Below the pieces are notes generated by a model that searched no databases, was not told where the DNA came from, and saw only the letters and a program-made list of their open reading frames with translations. A DNA stretch of 64,000 bases from Schistocephalus solidus (taxonomy: Eukaryota > Platyhelminthes > Cestoda > Diphyllobothriidea > Diphyllobothriidae): positions 1 to 64,000 of the forward strand of contig WEDG01003353.1 of the NCBI GenBank assembly GCA_017591395.1, written 5' to 3'. Made by a program: the position numbers and the translations under genes. Below, piece after piece: positions 58,901 to 64,000 of this stretch; the first letter of the stretch is position 1; each line of letters begins with the position of its first letter.

Positions 58901-61900
58901 ACCCATGGTTGTGGAATATCCTTACAATCTATAATGCGCCATTTAAAATAGTGTGCAAAAGGCGATTTACCTCGCACACCAAGGTGTTAGACCTTAACTG
59001 TAAGAAATCAGTTTGTAAGCAGCAGCTGCAGTTTTGTACAGATGCAGCTGACAACTGTGGTTATTTCCTCCGTTCGCTTAGTCTATGTAGGCCGTGCTCA
59101 ACCGTTTCACTTTTTTAGCCTTGGTTTAATTCCCTGCGGAAGCCACACGGTCATGCAAACATCCCTGAAACCTACATTATATCCTGACTGCTATAACTGT
59201 TGAATGTCATCCCGTTTGTGTTAACGCCTGACGAAGAACTTTCGCTAGAGCGGAAATCTACATGTTAACGTTCTACCTAATTAGGACGACAGAAATCCAT
59301 GCCAAAAGCTTTTTTTCTCAGTAGCATTGAGCGGAGATTGTTTGCATAAGTTGCCCTACTTAAAGAAGTCAGGCGATGGCCATTTTTGGATCGTCAAGTG
59401 GGAAATCATAAAAAAAAACTGTTTAGTTTTATAAATACAGGGAATAATTTCATTTATCTTTTATCCATACTGTCAGTACACACTTGTGTTTCAGGGGTAA
59501 CCTAGTGAGTCTGGCAGTAAGAAATCATGTTAATGGGGGATTATTGAAATCTTGGCCTGCCTGTTTTACGGCATTGTGTGGTAAAGATGTTTCACCTCCA
59601 AGTCCTCAAGTTGATTTTCACTGTAATCTGGGCGTTGTGTAGTTTGCTGATGTCATGCAATGTAATAATAATTGATCGGATGACAACTAAAGTTTGCTTT
59701 ACTGCAGGTTTTTAGATTATTTGTTCGAGCTTGATGCAGTATGATTCAGCCATTATCGATGAGTCAGGGTTTATTAACGCATACTTGCGTCAGACCAACA
59801 AAACTCATGAATAGTTGCTTTTGGTGAATATTGCTCTTTATAGTAGATTTTGGAAAGTTTTGTTTGTCCGACCACAGTATTAAACGTTTATGATTACTGT
59901 TTAATATTCAATTGTTTTGATCTGTTATGACTCGATTCAAATATGCATAATTTTTCTTACGAGAGAGTTATAAAGTTAATGTAGTTTCTGCTTTTAAAAT
60001 AATTTACCTTTTGACATTTTAAGACATCAGCTTATTGTGTTCAGATTTTTGACTGGCTAACACCAAACATTAATCATACTTCATGTAAACATTCACATGC
60101 AGCTGACTCAACAGTTTTTTTAGTTTTTCAGGATGGCCATTTGACTATGGACTAGTGTGTGGATAATGTGTGAGGTCCTAGATATGAGAACAAAATTTTG
60201 CGAAACACTTGAATTCTGCCAGCTAACTGCAAAAATGTACAGTTCATATTTTAAGTTGTTTAAAAATGTCTATTTCCACTTAAATATTCCTGTATCATAA
60301 ATGTACGAATTTTTGACAATTACACACAGAAGATTGGTAAAAATATTTTTAGCATTGTGTATAGCTTACTTTTATTTTGAAATAGACATGACATGTGGCA
60401 TCTATCACAAATTCGATGAATATTTCAACATTGAACAACATTAAATTAAGAAGCTTCGGATTTAAACCATACCCGGGACCAGCAATTTAAAACGTGACGA
60501 TCGAATACGGTCATGGTTCAAAAGTCTCACTAAATGGTCAATGCGCTCTTCTTCTAAAATTGAACTGTTATACCAGAAGACAATTGTCACTTAGCAATCA
60601 ACTCTACCCTGTTACGATTGATTTGCCAATTGTTAACTGGGAGTCAAGTTATGACAGAAATTGGAACGCGTTTGACTTAATAAGAACCCTATTAGATACA
60701 GTAAGTGACCTTTATCAGACAAAAACCGAAATGTTCAAAAACGTGAAAATTTCTCGCAAACGGCACCAATAAATGCGCCAAAGTAACAAGATCAAACATA
60801 TTTTATAAAAAGATATCAAAAAAATATTGTTTTGCTCAAAATACCACATTTTCGAGAAAAGCCTACAAATTCCGTAAGTGATAAAATTCGCTTGTATGGT
60901 GGCAAAAAAATAACAATATATTTTTTAGGTGAAATCGAAGCATTCTATTTTGTGTATATAAAGTAAACATATCTTACGACAAATTTCATAATTCAGATAA
61001 ACATAATGCTTACTAGTTGGACATTTCGGATTCTCTGTTGATCCCATACTCAGAAATATTTGCAGAAAAAGGGGATCCGCATCATTAATTTCAGTATTGG
61101 ATAACAGCGAGTTTCAGATCATCCTGTAAATATCAGTGAATATATCACGATTTGAATTGCTTTCAAGCACTTTTCCATAAAAACGATCTTGTTCTCTATT
61201 TATAAACATTATTAAAATCGGATATTTCTTTAAGGCATTAAATTAAGTGTTGAGTTTTTGGAATTTTGTGTGAATACACACGAAGCCATTTTTAAAATTC
61301 TGATACAGCAACTTAGATATTGAAATAATTTTCAAGTGAACCGTCCACAACCAATTTTGGCGAGTGCTTTGCTTAAGGTCGTATAGAGTACCTTCCACAA
61401 TACAAATATTTGTTAACTTGACAGTTTTCTAAGCTTTATTTAAAATAAGAATTGGGAAGTAAGAATGGTTTTTTTTACCTTCCATAAAATAAGTGATAAT
61501 TTGCGGAATTTAAAAAATTCATTTTTGTCTTTGTATTGTAGCGCATGACTCACAGTCTGTTTACTGTCACGATACGATTGCAGATGCACAGCAGAATTAC
61601 CAAATCCAACTATGGTTTTAAAAAAACTGCTAATCTTCTGCACGTGCCGTTTTAAAATACAACATAAATGGAAACTATATTATGTTAAAATTATCTTACA
61701 GCATTATTTAAATTTAAAGAAGTTTTAAGTCGGCATCAATTCTCACATTAGCATTTATGTTGCAATAAAGTATGAAATTAAAAAACACGTTCCTTAATAC
61801 ATTTTGTGGGCCAACACGACAGAAAGTTGCAAAATATTATTTAAAATGCTGACTTTATTCATTTTTCCTCGTTTGTGATTCCTTACGCATTCCTTTACTT

Positions 61901-64000
61901 ATTTGTATTGATATTAAATCAGGTTTTGGTTCCCAAAGCATTTAAGTTAAACTGTTATTTCTTACTATATGCTCTATTACAGCTAAACACACAATAATCA
62001 CTTTAGTTTTATTATATTATCTCCCATACGAGATTTTTTATCGGAAAAACGTAACTGTCACCCGTACCCATACACTCGAATTTATTTAACAAATCAAATT
62101 TAAGTTCCACGTTTTTAAGAACCCCCGCGCCTGCTTGTTGTGAGCCACTACAAATTGATAGGGCGTTCGAAATCAATGTCAGTTGCAAACGCGAAAGACA
62201 AGGGGTCATATCAGAAGATGAGTACTTTATATTCATTTATGCGGAATGTACGTTTATAACCATTAAAAAAGCAAACAATAAATGTAATACGGTTAATGGC
62301 GTTGATTTTCTGCAATATAATAATGATATCTTTAACTCTGGCTAGTGACGCCCACATGGATAACCCCAGTGTCCCAGCAATTAAATGTCAAAATGATTTA
62401 GTAGTCTGAGGATTACTTAGGAAATGTTGTGCAACATGTTTATTTATTATATTGAACTGCATATTCGTGCATAACAAACCGATTTGTGGGTTGCCCGGAG
62501 CCTGCAACAATGTTCACATATTGCAAAATATACGTTAACATATAAAACATGCAAATGTTGATAATTTACTGCCACATTTGTGCAAATTTCATTGTTTTAA
62601 AACATGTATCAAGATGAAAATGTGGAATTCTGCCCAGTTGCTTGACTTCCTTGGAAAATACGTGATCCATTTCCTGCCAAATATGAAAGGACTTACTTTT
62701 GTGTTTATAATCGAATGCCTTCCACTCTATTAATTTGCTTATTTTACCCACTCTTAGGTTTTAAATACACACTGGCGTGGCCGAACGTATGATATTTTTT
62801 TGCGAAAAGTTGTAATCTTCTCTCCAGTGTGATTCTAAATTCTAGATAAGTGGATAGGATCTTATGAAAAAAACCTTATTCCATGCTTCAAATTTAAGAT
62901 AAACTTCATTCATATCATTCTTTTAAGGCAACCTGTATGTTCATTTTAATCTTTCCGCGTTTTCAGCATATTAAAACAAAACATACTGGCAAACAATTTA
63001 TTCTTGCCTTTTGTGGCAAAATCGTCAGATATTTGCAAAATTTAATTTAGAACGCAAAATTAGTTGATTGTATTTGAAAAATAATAAGCAGCCTTACATT
63101 GCCTTTCACCTTACTTTCAGTAAATTAAGATCGATTTTACGGTGGCAGAAGGAATATATTTGGAAACTTTCGTACATTTATTAATGCTGTTTTATAGTAC
63201 AATGCAAAAATAACTGTGGACTGTGCTCTGCAATATCAAATAAGAGGATTTTATCGAAATGGGAGTATCAGACATTGAAGAAATTTCCTGCCGGTTTTCC
63301 TTATATATACTGCAGATAATATGCAGCGTTTTTTAGCAAAAGGCACTCTGAGCCTCAACGCCGCTTTACAAACAAACAAAACAATACTTTTTGAGCGCAT
63401 AACTTTTTAATCACATTTTCAGAAAATATTGCATAAGTTATATGACCTACTGCATTCGAATACTATTTTGTGTATTTTCAGTCTTTGAACGGGGCATTAA
63501 AGTTAAACAAATGTTCTAAGTACGCGCCAAAATAAAGTAAAGTAAATTCTTACATTTTCAGTCGAAAATATATCGCTTTGTTTCACGAAAGTTATATAAC
63601 TGATAAAACTTTCACATTTTCAGATTACCTTAACTATGGAAAAAATCAAAGGTCGTAAAATATCGAAGTTATGCATGTTTTAAAATAAATAAATTATTTT
63701 AAAACGTATTTAGTTGACCTAAGGCAGGGTAATTCAAGCCATTTTTTGTGGATAATAAATTTTCTGGGCAATGGATTTTCATGTTTGGGTAAATATTAAA
63801 AATATGATTCAATCGGTCATTTGCTCTAGAAAATTCATTTTTTGAAATTTTTTTACAAACTTAGACAGTAACATCTAACACGTTTGAAATGATTGCAAAC
63901 TACGTAAATCATGAAAATTTCACCATTTCTTTTCAAACGATCTAAAACAAATTGTAATCCAATACCATTTATACCAAAAAGAAATTTGCCAAATGAATAG
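58901..64000. other. AT-rich DNA, no gene recognised
   Basis: A motif ACGAAGAACTTTCGCTAGAG at about 59230 may belong to the flank of the preceding retroelement. Beyond it I see no supported feature. Confidence 0.5.

Overview
This is animal nuclear DNA, probably from a flatworm and most likely a parasitic one. Genes are sparse and split by long introns. Most of the window is AT-rich (roughly 35-38% G+C by eye), with one GC-richer tandem repeat block. The flatworm call rests on three things: many decayed Penelope-like retroelements with GIY-YIG endonuclease tails, tRNA-derived repeats carrying a hammerhead ribozyme fold (a combination known from the schistosome Sm-alpha satellite), and a very divergent rhodopsin-family peptide receptor. 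The species is not identifiable from the sequence alone.

Layout. 1-7005: about 21 tandem copies of a ~310-bp unit, written on the minus strand. Each unit has a tRNA-like head with pol III A and B boxes, and about 20 nt further on a 55-nt type I hammerhead ribozyme fold. Six copies of the ribozyme are letter-perfect repeats of one another. 7006-20551: AT-rich DNA with no gene I can support except one dispersed copy of the same element near 10.8-11.15 kb. 20552-23829: three exons on the plus strand that together encode an Eph-receptor ligand-binding domain. Two further plausible exons of the same gene, phase-compatible with each other, lie at 38783-38912 and 41581-41650. 25546-27949: a nearly exact 1,202-bp tandem duplication. 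28.3-46.6 kb: Penelope-like remnants, inverted pairs of the ribozyme element between (TA)n tracts, and microsatellites. 47983-49284: one intact intronless G-protein-coupled receptor gene on the minus strand. 49.4-64 kb: mostly featureless AT-rich DNA, with another ribozyme-element pair at 54.9-55.6 kb and a larger Penelope-like remnant at 57.99-58.9 kb.

How the parts relate. The two recognisable host genes are both membrane receptors. If the Eph-like gene runs on past 41650 to its kinase exons, which I could not find here, the GPCR would lie inside one of its introns on the opposite strand. The repeat content is dominated by two retroelement systems: the tRNA-headed ribozyme element in two subfamilies (A in the array, A and B dispersed) and Penelope-like elements. 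In the ribozyme element the predicted fold places self-cleavage once per ~310-nt unit, so a multimeric transcript of the array would be cut into monomers. This would make it a Sm-alpha or retrozyme-like system. That activity is inferred, not shown.
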